Source: an uncultured Prevotella sp. (GTDB taxonomy: Bacteria > Bacteroidota > Bacteroidia > Bacteroidales > Bacteroidaceae). Taken from it: a stretch of DNA of 20,176 bases. Below the pieces are notes generated by a model. That model searched no databases, was not told where the DNA came from, and was given only the letters and a program-made list of their open reading frames with translations. Numbering within the stretch: position 1 is the first letter of the stretch; each line of letters starts with the position of its first letter. Below, one piece after another: positions 7,909 to 14,817 of the stretch. The stretch covers positions 1 to 20,176 of the forward strand of contig CALFUF010000092.1 of the NCBI GenBank assembly GCA_937916405.1, written 5' to 3'. The position numbers and the translations under genes are program-made.

Positions 7909-8087
7909 AAAAACGGGTTGAATATCGATTTGGGGATTGTTATCCTTGTCTAATCAAAGGGATGTAAAGGAGAATAGGCTAGATTAAAAAAGTGGTAACA
8001 TTGACAGAAATATAAGATAGGCAAACTTGAAGAAGGCCGTCCGAATCAAGAAAAATCATCAAGTTTGTGATTTTTTCTGTGTTTTCT

Positions 8088-8119
8088 TTTGGTTGTTTGG
8101 GGAGAAATTTATACCTTTG
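8088..8119 (+). promoter_or_regulatory. orphan Bacteroidota-type promoter
   Basis: TTTG (8088-8091), a 20-base spacer and TACCTTTG (8112-8119) match the consensus exactly, with the same 32-base span as the SRP RNA and tRNA-Ser promoters here. It points rightward into a region with no sizeable gene; transcription would begin near 8125. Confidence 0.65.
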
Positions 8120-8124
8120 CAGTG

Positions 8125-8292
8125 ATTTTGTAACATGTTGATTATCAATGGTTATTTCCGTTTTTACGACATGTGTGCAACATCCGGTGCTAACGCATTG
8201 ATAGTCAGTTAAAGTCGTTTTCGAGGAGGTGAAGTAATACAAATGGACTCGATAAATGAAAGCGTGTGACTCATACTGGGTCACACGTTTGT
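8125..8292 (+). ncRNA. possible small RNA or leader transcript
   Basis: A transcript of roughly 165 bases is predicted between the promoter at 8088-8119 and the hairpin at 8263-8287. It contains only tiny frames: 25 codons from ATG 8135 and 8 codons from ATG 8242, the latter preceded by AGGAGGTGAAG, unusually Shine-Dalgarno-like for this phylum. No known RNA family is recognised. A remnant of a mobile-element 5' end is an alternative. Confidence 0.3.
8263..8287. terminator. hairpin terminator, probably bidirectional
   Basis: CGTGTGAC (8263-8270) and GTCACACG (8280-8287) pair perfectly around a nine-base loop. T-rich sequence follows on the plus strand (TTTGTTTATTT). On the minus strand the hairpin lies six bases beyond the SAM methyltransferase stop, so it can end both the orphan plus-strand transcript and that gene. 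Confidence 0.65.
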
Positions 8293-8901
8293 TTATTTCT
8301 TACCTATGATGGTGGCGTAGGTGGGTTTCTTTCGATGGAGTGTTACATCTTTGAATCCACTCTTTTCGAGCATCTGTTTTATCTGCTCTGGTGAATAGAC
8401 CGTCATGCCCTCTACGACATTCGCCCACTTCGAATTAGTCTCTATCACTTCAAGCATAATGGCAAATTGGCAGTCAGGTCTCAATATCCGGCGTACCTCT
8501 TGTAGACAATGAGGAAGGTCTTGCCAGAAATACACCGTCTCTACTGCAGTGATAAGATCAAAAGTGTTGTCTTCATAAGGCAGCTTCTCCACATTACCTT
8601 GTTGGATGAATACCTGTTTGTCGAGTACGTCGGCATTGACCTGTCGGGCTTTTATGACACTCTCTTCTGAGATGTCGATACCATACACCTTTGCGTTCTT
8701 GCTCCGTTTCAACAGTCGTTGCAAGGTGGCACCTCCACCACAGCCGATGTCAAGCATCGTCCATCCGTCTTGAAACTCCATCAGACTCAGTCCCCAGTTA
8801 GTCAGGGGTGCATGTCCGAAGTTCATGAATCGTAACATCACACGTCCCATCCAGCCTTTCGGATGAGCACAGTTCGTAAAGAAAGTCTTTAATATTCCCA
8901 T
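8293..8901 (-). CDS. class I SAM-dependent methyltransferase (Methyltransf_11 type)
   Basis: This 202-residue protein has a standard class I methyltransferase fold. MLDIGCGGG (residues 49-57) is SAM-binding motif I, the acidic residue ending strand 2 is Asp76 in VYGIDIS, and FDLITAVETVYFW (114-126) is the motif IV region; LRPDCQFAIMLEV follows as in ubiE/Methyltransf_11 relatives. The first 40 residues are basic and aromatic and may contact the substrate. The substrate is not identifiable. The gene is monocistronic: it has its own promoter shared divergently with the alkylation repair gene, and a hairpin right after the stop. The ATG at 8901 lies about 20 bases from the predicted transcription start. 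Confidence 0.88.
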   Translation of the reverse strand: MGILKTFFTNCAHPKGWMGRVMLRFMNFGHAPLTNWGLSLMEFQDGWTMLDIGCGGGATLQRLLKRSKNAKVYGIDISEESVIKARQVNADVLDKQVFIQQGNVEKLPYEDNTFDLITAVETVYFWQDLPHCLQEVRRILRPDCQFAIMLEVIETNSKWANVVEGMTVYSPEQIKQMLEKSGFKDVTLHRKKPTYATIIGKK

Positions 8902-8926
8902 AGTTGATTACATTTTAAAACCACTG

Positions 8927-8958
8927 CAAAGGTATGGTGATTTTAGATGCTGTGCAAT
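8927..8958 (-). promoter_or_regulatory. promoter of the SAM methyltransferase gene
   Basis: TACCTTTG (8934-8927) is a perfect -7 box; at the usual 20-base spacing the -33 element is ATTG (8958-8955), one base from TTTG. The predicted leader is about 20 bases. Confidence 0.6.
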
Positions 8959-9020
8959 ACCCAAATTTGATGAAAAATATACCCATTTTGATGTCTTATT
9001 AATAAATAACAATGTGTTTC

Positions 9021-9052
9021 TTGGCATTTCTACAGGGAATTTGCTAACTTTG
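9021..9052 (+). promoter_or_regulatory. promoter of the alkylation repair gene, likely giving a leaderless mRNA
   Basis: TTGG (9021-9024), a 20-base spacer and TAACTTTG (9045-9052) form the promoter. The ATG at 9058 is only five bases past the -7 box, so transcription would start at or next to the start codon. Confidence 0.6.
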
Positions 9053-9057
9053 CAACG

Positions 9058-9822
9058 ATGACTACAGCAAGAGAGATTATCGAGTACATGGAGTCGATGC
9101 AGAATGAGGAGCAGCGACGGATACTCATGGGTTTCTTTAAGACGGGACCAGGTGAGTATGGAGAGGGTGACGAGTTCTTAGGACTGAAAGTGCCGCAGAC
9201 CCGTGAGGTGGTGAAGGCGGCGAAGGACACCCCACTTAGCGAAGTACCAGAGTTGCTGATGTCACGTTGGCATGAGGTACGACTATGTGGCTTGCTCATC
9301 TTTGTGGAGCAGTTTGAGAAGTTGGCTACTAAGCGCTTGGCGCATGATGTGGAGGCAATCAAGAAGCGTGATGAGATACTGACATTGTATCTGCGATATG
9401 CCGAACAGGCGAATAACTGGAATCTGGTAGACCTCTCGGCTCCTAAGATCTTGGGGCATTGGCTGCTGTTGCCTACAGCACTTGGCGATGGTACGGATGT
9501 CTATAAGCGACAGGTGCTTGACGAACTGGCGCAGAGTGGCAATCTGTGGCGACAGCGTATGAGTATAGTCTGCACATGGAAGACTTCCCAGCAAGGCGAT
9601 GCGTCATGGTGTCTGCGTTATGCTGAGCTACATCTGCACCATCCTCATGATCTGATGCACAAGGCAGTAGGTTGGATGTTACGTGAGATGGGGAAGCGTG
9701 TGTCGATGGATCTTTTGCGTGACTTCCTTCGTCAACATGTCCATGAGATGCCACGCACGATGTTACGATATGCCATTGAGAAGATGTCCGACACAGAGCG
9801 AAGGCAGTGGATGAGACAATAA
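9058..9822 (+). CDS. DNA alkylation repair protein, AlkD-type HEAT-repeat glycosylase
   Basis: This 254-residue protein belongs to the AlkC/AlkD family, all-helical HEAT-like-repeat glycosylases that remove bulky or positively charged alkylated purines. The N-terminal stretch with FKTGPGEYGEGDEFLG (residues 27-42) and KVPQTRE is typical of bacterial family members. The aromatic cleft residues known from AlkD can be placed: Trp121 and Asp125 in NNWNLVD, and Trp206 in HKAVGWMLRE. The length fits the family. It faces the Crp/Fnr gene with only six bases between the two stops, and no terminator is visible there. The start is set by family N-termini and by the promoter, which leaves almost no leader. 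Confidence 0.93.
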   Translation: MTTAREIIEYMESMQNEEQRRILMGFFKTGPGEYGEGDEFLGLKVPQTREVVKAAKDTPLSEVPELLMSRWHEVRLCGLLIFVEQFEKLATKRLAHDVEAIKKRDEILTLYLRYAEQANNWNLVDLSAPKILGHWLLLPTALGDGTDVYKRQVLDELAQSGNLWRQRMSIVCTWKTSQQGDASWCLRYAELHLHHPHDLMHKAVGWMLREMGKRVSMDLLRDFLRQHVHEMPRTMLRYAIEKMSDTERRQWMRQ

Positions 9823-9828
9823 GACTTA

Positions 9829-10500
9829 TCACATCAGCAATCTTTCTATCATAGGAATCTCGATACGTCCACGATGGAGGGTGAGTAGTCCGTCCGCCTG
9901 CATCTGGTTGAGAGCGTTGGAGATGTCCAAACGGCTGTCGTTCAGTTGGTCGGCAAGTTGGCGCATCAACAGATAGAAGGTCTTATGTCCTGCAGGATAC
10001 TGGCAGTGGGAGAAGAAAAAATGGATGATGCGTTCACGCAGTGATTTAGGAGTGGTACGCCAAGGATGGTGTAGCAATCGCTGTGTCTCTGTAGCCATCA
10101 GGTTAAGCATGTTGAGCCGGAACACCAGTTGTGTCTCTAATAGCAACATCACCTCTTGCTTGTCAATAGTAATCAGGTTGACATCTGTCAGAGACGTATA
10201 AGTATGGGTGAATTTCTGTTGAATACCAAACAATCGCTCGGGTTCAGGCAGGTAGGGAGCCGACAGTCGTTCTATGACGCGATAGCCGTTATTGTCGCTC
10301 ATCTGTTCAGCCTGTAATGTTCCGTTAATCAGAAAGGTAAGGCGGTTGCAGGGTTCTCCTGCACGTGCCAGACACTTACCCTTAGGAAATTTATGGAATC
10401 CTATCTTGGTATGTGTCACCACTTCCATCAAGTCGGCATGACTCATGCCTTGGAAGAGCGTAAACTGCAAGAGCTTGTCGTGGAGATGGAGTGCTGACAT
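9829..10500 (-). CDS. Crp/Fnr-family transcriptional regulator
   Basis: This 223-residue protein has an N-terminal cyclic-nucleotide-binding-like beta barrel (about 14-125, with LARAGEPCNRLTFLINGTL at 44-62), a dimerisation helix (about 125-145) and a C-terminal Crp-type winged helix (about 177-215, with LADQLNDSRLDISNALNQM as the helix-turn-helix). No cysteine cluster of the Fnr iron-sulphur type is seen and the phosphate-binding arginine-serine signature of true CRP is missing, so the ligand is unknown. Its ATG overlaps the stop of the ApbE gene (TAATG), so it is translated with that operon. Many Bacteroidota Crp/Fnr proteins respond to redox or stress signals; the target here is not evident. 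Confidence 0.9.
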   Translation of the reverse strand: MSALHLHDKLLQFTLFQGMSHADLMEVVTHTKIGFHKFPKGKCLARAGEPCNRLTFLINGTLQAEQMSDNNGYRVIERLSAPYLPEPERLFGIQQKFTHTYTSLTDVNLITIDKQEVMLLLETQLVFRLNMLNLMATETQRLLHHPWRTTPKSLRERIIHFFFSHCQYPAGHKTFYLLMRQLADQLNDSRLDISNALNQMQADGLLTLHRGRIEIPMIERLLM

Positions 10501-11525
10501 TAGTGATCAATTTTATCCTTCATGGAAGGGGAGAACCAGACAGCAAGATTGTTGTTCTGATCATTATAAATAAGGTATGCCATCAATTCCGGATGACGTT
10601 CAAGAATAACTTTGGCACCCTCCAGTCCCATGACCATGAAAGAGGTGGCATAGGCATCGGCAGTAGCGCAGTCTTTCGCCAGGACGGTTGCCGACAGGAT
10701 GTTGTGCTGCACAGGGTAACCTGTTTTTGGATCAATGGTATGCGCATAGCGCTTTCCACCTTTATAATAGAAGTTACGATAATTACCACTGGTAGCCATC
10801 GCTTTATCCGTCACGTTGAGAATCGTCTGATATTCCCCACTGGTTTGAAGAGAATCCTCTGTAGGCTTGATGACTCCGATTTTCCAAGGTACCCTTTTCG
10901 GACTGACGCCCTTAGTGATGATTTCCCCACCAATCTCTATCATTAAGTTGGTAACACCCTTATCTTTCAATAGTCGTGCTACCACATCCACACCATACCC
11001 TTTGGCTATAGCCGAGCAGTCGAGCATCACCCTACGGTCGGTTTTATGAATCATCATTCCCTCGGTACTGACTTTCTTCCATCCAACGAACTGGCGGATG
11101 GAGTCCACTTGCTGGCGAGTAGGCATTGCTCCGTTCTTGAATCCGAATCCCCAAGCGTTGACCAACGGGGCTACCGTGATGTCGAAAGCACCATCGGTTT
11201 CCTTGGATACCTCCATTGCTTTGCGGAAAACCTCCATAAACATATCATTAGCCTCACCGCCATCCTCACGGTTGATATGTGAGATAATGGATTGCTCGTT
11301 GAACATCGAGAGGGCGTTGTCCACTTCCTGGAGTGCCGCCTTGATCTCTTGGTGATAGTCTTTATCCGACTGGTAGTTGATAGTATAGAATGTACCAAAG
11401 ACAGAACCCTTATTCAACTGATAGGGCATTGCCTGTTGCTGGCGGATGATAAGCACGGTGCCCACGATGAGCAGCAGGAGGAATGGCACTTGCCACAAGA
11501 GACGTTTCTGACAGATTGTATCCAT
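10500..11525 (-). CDS. apbE: FAD:protein FMN transferase (ApbE)
   Basis: This 341-residue protein transfers FMN from FAD to a threonine of target proteins, such as Nqr or Rnf subunits, outside the cytoplasmic membrane. An N-terminal membrane anchor (about residues 10-28) is followed by family motifs: DGAFDITVAPLVNAWGFG (111-128), AIAKGYGVD (172-180), EIGGE (197-201), KAMATSGNYR (241-250), HTIDPKTGYPV (262-272) and the metal-binding CATADAYAT (286-294). No lipobox cysteine is present, so anchoring is by the helix. It sits between a DUF6048 envelope gene (18 bases upstream) and the Crp/Fnr gene with which it shares the TAATG overlap. Its flavinylation target is not in the window. Confidence 0.95.
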   Translation of the reverse strand: MDTICQKRLLWQVPFLLLLIVGTVLIIRQQQAMPYQLNKGSVFGTFYTINYQSDKDYHQEIKAALQEVDNALSMFNEQSIISHINREDGGEANDMFMEVFRKAMEVSKETDGAFDITVAPLVNAWGFGFKNGAMPTRQQVDSIRQFVGWKKVSTEGMMIHKTDRRVMLDCSAIAKGYGVDVVARLLKDKGVTNLMIEIGGEIITKGVSPKRVPWKIGVIKPTEDSLQTSGEYQTILNVTDKAMATSGNYRNFYYKGGKRYAHTIDPKTGYPVQHNILSATVLAKDCATADAYATSFMVMGLEGAKVILERHPELMAYLIYNDQNNNLAVWFSPSMKDKIDH

Positions 11526-11543
11526 AATTTATAAGTATAGTAC

Positions 11544-12236
11544 CTATATATCTATGATTACATTGAAATTGGCAGCGAAAGTGTCCTGATCGTTAATGCC
11601 AAAGCCAGGGACATACCATATCTGACCGATGTCACCCTCTTTGTGGGAGATACGCCGTTTGTAACGGACATTCCATCCCAGATGGAGTGGTCCGTAGATC
11701 TTAGCGTCGATACCTAATACCAGTTCCATCCAGTGCATGTTACACTTCATTCCTTCTACGCCGAAGCCAGTCTCAGTCTTCCAAATAGGGTCAGGTAAAA
11801 TGTCACGAATCATATCCACTTTATAGGAGGTGAAGCCATAGCGGATACCGCCATAGAGGCGATTTGACTGATGCTTGTTTTTTAGAAGGTTCAGGTCAAT
11901 ACCCAAGCGGAAATAAGGGGCTGTTGTCTTATAGATAATCTCTGTTACCTCGTCATCCTCATGGTTCGCTTTACCCACACCAATCTCAATAATCGGGAAC
12001 CACTGATCATGCAGGTTGATACGCAGTGCTCCCTCAATCTCTCCATGATCGCTTAACAATAGTCTTGCCGGACCCACCAAGTCGAAGGAGACAGAGAACC
12101 CCCGGAACAGAGGTATCGAGTCCTTCTCCATGCGGAACATTTTCAGTTGCGCATGTGCAGCTGGCGCAGCCATGAGCAAGGCAAGACTAATAGCGAGCCT
12201 TGAAATAAATGTGGAAATGTTCGTTCTTTGAATCAT
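11544..12236 (-). CDS. DUF6048 family envelope protein
   Basis: This 230-residue protein starts with a signal peptide (about residues 1-29, cut after AAPAAHA). The rest alternates hydrophobic and polar residues with frequent aromatic ends, such as YFRLGIDLNLL, RLYGGIRYGFT and LHLGWNVRYKRR, which suggests a small outer-membrane beta barrel. I place it in DUF6048 from its overall sequence character and from its pairing with a DUF6452 lipoprotein, a recurrent neighbour in Bacteroidales. The function is unknown. Its start lies inside the upstream gene: the two overlap by 50 bases in different frames, and no later start would keep the signal peptide. Confidence 0.8.
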   Translation of the reverse strand: MIQRTNISTFISRLAISLALLMAAPAAHAQLKMFRMEKDSIPLFRGFSVSFDLVGPARLLLSDHGEIEGALRINLHDQWFPIIEIGVGKANHEDDEVTEIIYKTTAPYFRLGIDLNLLKNKHQSNRLYGGIRYGFTSYKVDMIRDILPDPIWKTETGFGVEGMKCNMHWMELVLGIDAKIYGPLHLGWNVRYKRRISHKEGDIGQIWYVPGFGINDQDTFAANFNVIIDI

Positions 12237-12678
12237 AATTGACAGTTGAGCGTTTGATCACTATGGAGTCGATGATATGGTGGGTAGTCTTTACCTCAGT
12301 GAGTTTATGGAAATAGGCTGGCTGGCAGTCGACAGACTCGAAATGCGGATAGTTCTCTTTCTTTACATAGACGGTATCACGATAGGTGTTTCCTATCGTG
12401 TCGAGCAAGGTGTAAAAGAACACATCTTCCGGCTGAGTATAACTGATGTTCATGTCGTAGTATGTAATACCTGTAACCCTGTTCAGCAGCGTAGAGTCTT
12501 TACCTTCTTCCGCCACCCTTGTCTTGACTGTCAGCGTGTCTACAGTCAGGGTATCGGTGGAGCCATTGGCTTTCTTCAGTTTATATAACGTCATCACATT
12601 ATTCTCCACGGGGCAGTCAATACTGGTGCATGCCCCTAAGAGTATGGTGGTGAAGATGAAACCGATTATTTTCCGCAT
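12187..12678 (-). CDS. DUF6452 family lipoprotein
   Basis: This 163-residue protein has a lipoprotein signal: a charged start, a hydrophobic stretch and LLGAC with the lipidated Cys at residue 17. The mature part is rich in threonine and beta-strand-like segments (TDTLTVDTLTV, HIIDSIVIKRSTV). It resembles DUF6452, whose function is unknown. It overlaps the glycosyltransferase gene upstream by 13 bases and the DUF6048 gene downstream by 50 bases, so all are translated from one message. Presumably it acts at the outer membrane together with the DUF6048 protein; this is inferred from the pairing only. Confidence 0.78.
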   Translation of the reverse strand: MRKIIGFIFTTILLGACTSIDCPVENNVMTLYKLKKANGSTDTLTVDTLTVKTRVAEEGKDSTLLNRVTGITYYDMNISYTQPEDVFFYTLLDTIGNTYRDTVYVKKENYPHFESVDCQPAYFHKLTEVKTTHHIIDSIVIKRSTVNYDSKNEHFHIYFKARY

Positions 12679-13637
12679 CTGATTTCCTCCTCTATCTGAT
12701 AGTCGTTACGACCAGCACTGTTGCGGCTAATAAGGTCACCCAGGAATCCTGCGAGGAACAACTGGGTACCTATCATCATCATCGTCAGTGCAATGTAGAA
12801 ATAGGGTGAGTCTGTTACCAGTCGCATAGGGATATGGTTATAGAGCGCCCATGCTTTTTCAGCTCCCAAGAAGAAGGCGGCAAAGAAACCAATGATGAAC
12901 ACAAGGGTACCTAAGAACCCGAAGACGTGCATAGGCTTCTTGCCGAAGGTACCCAGAAACCAGAGGGTCATCAGGTCGAGATAACCGTTGACGAAACGGT
13001 TCCAACCCATGAACTTCGATTTGCCATATTGGCGTTTCTGGTGGTGTACTGGTTTTTCACCAATCTTGTCAAAGCCAGCATTTTTGGCGAGGTAGGGGAT
13101 GAAACGGTGCATCTCTCCGAACACCTCGATGTTCTTGACCACCTCCTTGCGATAGGCTTTCAGTCCACAGTTGAAATCATGGAGGTTCTTGATGCCACTG
13201 ACTTTACGGGTAGTGGCATTGAAGAGTTTGGTGGGAAGCGTCTTCGACAGCGGGTCACCCTTCCTACGGTTCTGCTTGTAGCCGCTGACAAGATCGTAAC
13301 CATCCTCCTTGACCATTTTGTAAAGCTCAGGAATCTCGTCTGGAGAGTCCTGTAAGTCTGCATCCATCGTAATGACCACTTCCCCCTGTGCTTCTTTGAA
13401 ACCACAATAGAGGGCAGGACTCTTTCCGTAATTACGACGGAACTTGATACCTTTCACATGTTCTGAGCGGGCGGCAAGCTCCGTGATGACATCCCAGGAA
13501 TGGTCTGTCGATCCGTCATTGACAAAGATAACCTCAAAGCTAAAGTTGTTTGCAGCCATCACACGCTCTATCCAGTCATAGAGCTCTGGCAGCGATTCTT
13601 CTTCATTATATAAAGGTACAACAACTGATATATCCAT
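12666..13637 (-). CDS. membrane-anchored family 2 glycosyltransferase (GtrB/DPM1-like)
   Basis: This 323-residue protein has a GT-A fold at the N-terminus: VVPLYNEEES (6-15), FVNDGSTD (38-45) and the metal/nucleotide-binding DADLQD (92-97), then GKSKFMGWNRF near 205-215. Two hydrophobic segments (about 237-258 and 278-302) end the protein. This layout fits polyprenyl-phosphate glycosyltransferases such as GtrB, ArnC or dolichol-phosphate mannose synthase, which load a sugar onto undecaprenyl phosphate at the inner face of the membrane. The donor sugar cannot be read from the sequence. It follows the DUF4199 gene after 30 bases, a gene order I know from other Bacteroidales, and an A-rich repeat fills the spacer in front of its start. 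Confidence 0.93.
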   Translation of the reverse strand: MDISVVVPLYNEEESLPELYDWIERVMAANNFSFEVIFVNDGSTDHSWDVITELAARSEHVKGIKFRRNYGKSPALYCGFKEAQGEVVITMDADLQDSPDEIPELYKMVKEDGYDLVSGYKQNRRKGDPLSKTLPTKLFNATTRKVSGIKNLHDFNCGLKAYRKEVVKNIEVFGEMHRFIPYLAKNAGFDKIGEKPVHHQKRQYGKSKFMGWNRFVNGYLDLMTLWFLGTFGKKPMHVFGFLGTLVFIIGFFAAFFLGAEKAWALYNHIPMRLVTDSPYFYIALTMMMIGTQLFLAGFLGDLISRNSAGRNDYQIEEEIRCGK

Positions 13638-13642
13638 TTCGC

Positions 13643-13676
13643 TTCAATTTTTCAATCTTTCAATTTTTCAATTCTT
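13643..13676 (-). repeat. A-rich tandem ATTGAAAA repeat before the glycosyltransferase start
   Basis: Read on the minus strand, the spacer is four imperfect copies of a seven-to-eight-base unit (ATTGAAAA/ATTGAAAG) ending seven bases before the start codon; it also includes the stop codon of the DUF4199 gene. A near-identical block precedes the GH97 gene. Confidence 0.65.
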
Positions 13677-14204
13677 GACAGTATTCCTCTGCATGATAGC
13701 TGCAATAGGAACACCAAGTATGAATCCGGTAATTATATTGATTGTCAGCATATTCAGTGCAAACTCTATGGGACGCATCCCTGCTAACAGCTTAATATTC
13801 TCGTCCATTTTTGCTCCCATACCATACATCTCGATGATCTTCCGTCCTTCTGGTGACTGTGTTGTCTCGATAATCTTTCCCATCAGGAAACCATTGTCCA
13901 TAAAGGCAAAGTAAAGGTATATGGCGATGGCTAATAATACACCAGCATAAAAGAAGATGAGTACGGTATAGGCATAACTACGTGCAAATGAGATGATACC
14001 TTCTCTTCCATAGTCACGGAAATGACGAAGTCTGCTTGCTGCGAAAAATGGTGTGGCACAAATCAGTACCATGGCAGCAAGACCAAGCATCGGACTTGAC
14101 AATCCGAGGATATAACAAGCGAAGCCACCTATCCATAACAAGGAGAGCAGAGCCCCGTCCTGTCGTGCAAAAGCTTTTAGTTGAACATATTCTTGTGGTG
14201 TCAT
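13668..14204 (-). CDS. DUF4199 family membrane protein
   Basis: This 178-residue protein has four predicted membrane segments: about 18-36, 39-56, 76-101 and, near the C-terminus, 148-170. A soluble loop (about 102-140, with FMDNGFLMGKIIETTQSP and a Met/Glu-rich stretch) separates the last two pairs. This matches DUF4199, of unknown function and widespread in Bacteroidota. I start it at ATG 14204, not at the in-frame ATG 14318, because a perfect promoter (14244-14213) lies between the two and MTPQEY is a sensible N-terminus. It is the first gene of the six-gene minus-strand operon ending with the Crp/Fnr gene. The predicted leader is only a few bases. Confidence 0.85.
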   Translation of the reverse strand: MTPQEYVQLKAFARQDGALLSLLWIGGFACYILGLSSPMLGLAAMVLICATPFFAASRLRHFRDYGREGIISFARSYAYTVLIFFYAGVLLAIAIYLYFAFMDNGFLMGKIIETTQSPEGRKIIEMYGMGAKMDENIKLLAGMRPIEFALNMLTINIITGFILGVPIAAIMQRNTVKN

Positions 14205-14212
14205 ATTGGGTG

Positions 14213-14244
14213 CAAAGGTACGATTAAGTGAGCAAAAAACCAAA
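14213..14244 (-). promoter_or_regulatory. promoter of the DUF4199-to-Crp operon
   Basis: TTTG (14244-14241), 20 bases, TACCTTTG (14220-14213). The ATG at 14204 is eight bases beyond the -7 box, so the mRNA is nearly leaderless. Confidence 0.75.
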
Positions 14245-14324
14245 AGAATCTTGAGTTTTTTCGACGTGAGTACCTTCGACCTTAGGTCAAAGTTACAAAT
14301 AAGTAATAAGAAAACCAAATTTTA

Positions 14325-14356
14325 TTTGTTTATTCTGAAAAAACTTTGTACCTTTG
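14325..14356 (+). promoter_or_regulatory. promoter of the SRP RNA and tRNA-Thr
   Basis: TTTG (14325-14328), 20 bases, TACCTTTG (14349-14356). Transcription should start near 14362, a few bases before the SRP RNA helix. Confidence 0.8.
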
Positions 14357-14368
14357 CAGCCGCAAAAC

Positions 14369-14462
14369 GGGCAGTCCTGTACGGCCAGCTCCCTCGGAAT
14401 CCCCCAGGATGGGAACATAGCAAGGGTACTTGGTTGTAGCGGCGCGATACAGTTCGCTGCCC
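14369..14462 (+). ncRNA. ffs: signal recognition particle RNA (4.5S RNA, small bacterial type)
   Basis: The about 94-base segment folds into a single long hairpin: GGGCAG (14369-14374) pairs with CTGCCC (14457-14462), and CTGTA pairs with TACAG above it. The tip carries the universal SRP domain IV: CAGG (14405-14408), a three-pair stem ATG/CAT capped by a GGAA tetraloop (14412-14415), and AGCA (14419-14422) opposite CAGG. This symmetric loop binds the M domain of Ffh, which guides signal-peptide-bearing proteins to the membrane. A strong promoter lies just upstream and tRNA-Thr follows after four bases, so both are probably cut from one precursor. The exact ends are not certain by a few bases. 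Confidence 0.87.
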
Positions 14463-14466
14463 ACCC

Positions 14467-14540
14467 GCCTCTTTAGCTCAGTTGGCCAGAGCACGTGATT
14501 TGTAATCTCGGGGTCGTTGGTTCGAATCCGACAAGAGGCT
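14467..14540 (+). tRNA. tRNA-Thr (anticodon TGT)
   Basis: This 74-base tRNA has a 7-bp acceptor stem (GCCTCTT with AAGAGGC), the D-arm with AGTTGGCCA, the anticodon TGT at 14501-14503 and a T-arm with TTCGAAT. CCA is not encoded. The anticodon stem holds one U-U mismatch (CGTGA against TCTCG). It shares the SRP RNA promoter and is followed by a long hairpin terminator. Confidence 0.96.
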
Positions 14541-14542
14541 CA

Positions 14543-14605
14543 AAAGAATGATTCCCTTTTGACAACGAAAGTTTACTTTCAAGTTTCAAAAGGGAATCAT
14601 TCTTT
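14543..14605 (+). terminator. long hairpin terminator after tRNA-Thr
   Basis: Perfectly complementary 20-base arms (14543-14562 and 14586-14605) enclose a 23-base loop that itself contains a small hairpin (GAAAG/CTTTC). The right arm ends in TTT followed by GTTTG. It closes the SRP RNA-tRNA-Thr unit and may also stop readthrough from the GH97 gene. Confidence 0.75.
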
Positions 14606-14817
14606 GTTTGCCAAACCTCGGTAGGCACACTCCGATGCCTCCGATCGCAGAGAGCAATGCCTCCGCTTAAAGATGCTAAACTTTCCCATACGTGATAGGA
14701 ACCTTTGCCATCATTAAGGGAAGGCTCTCGCATCATTAATGCAAGGCATCCCTTACAACAGAAACTGTTAGAGAAACCTTGCATAAAGAAGAAGCAAGGA
14801 TAGCAGGGATGTTGTTG

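Larger units (their letters stand above)
7460..8292. other. 830-base interval without a convincing protein gene
   Basis: Between the XRE gene and the SAM methyltransferase gene no frame looks coding. The interval contains the XRE promoter candidate, the GTTC repeat array, a long inverted repeat, an A+T-rich middle part (7910-8085) in which I see nothing, and an orphan plus-strand promoter with a terminator hairpin about 140 bases later. It could be the decayed remains of a mobile element or a small-RNA locus. Confidence 0.6.

Noticed and set aside
7677..7910. Plus-strand 77-codon frame over the GTTC array
   Set aside because: Composition reflects the non-triplet repeats; the frame has no recognisable domain and no promoter.
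7979..8284. Minus-strand 101-codon frame
   Set aside because: It runs through the terminator hairpin and antisense to a consensus promoter, has no promoter or start signal of its own and no family resemblance.
14205..14318. Longer start for the DUF4199 gene, adding 38 residues
   Set aside because: A perfect promoter lies inside the added segment and would start transcription just before ATG 14204.
14473..14784. Minus-strand 103-codon frame containing VGFEPTTPRLQ-like sequence
   Set aside because: It is the antisense translation of tRNA-Thr, a well-known annotation artefact, and also covers the terminator.
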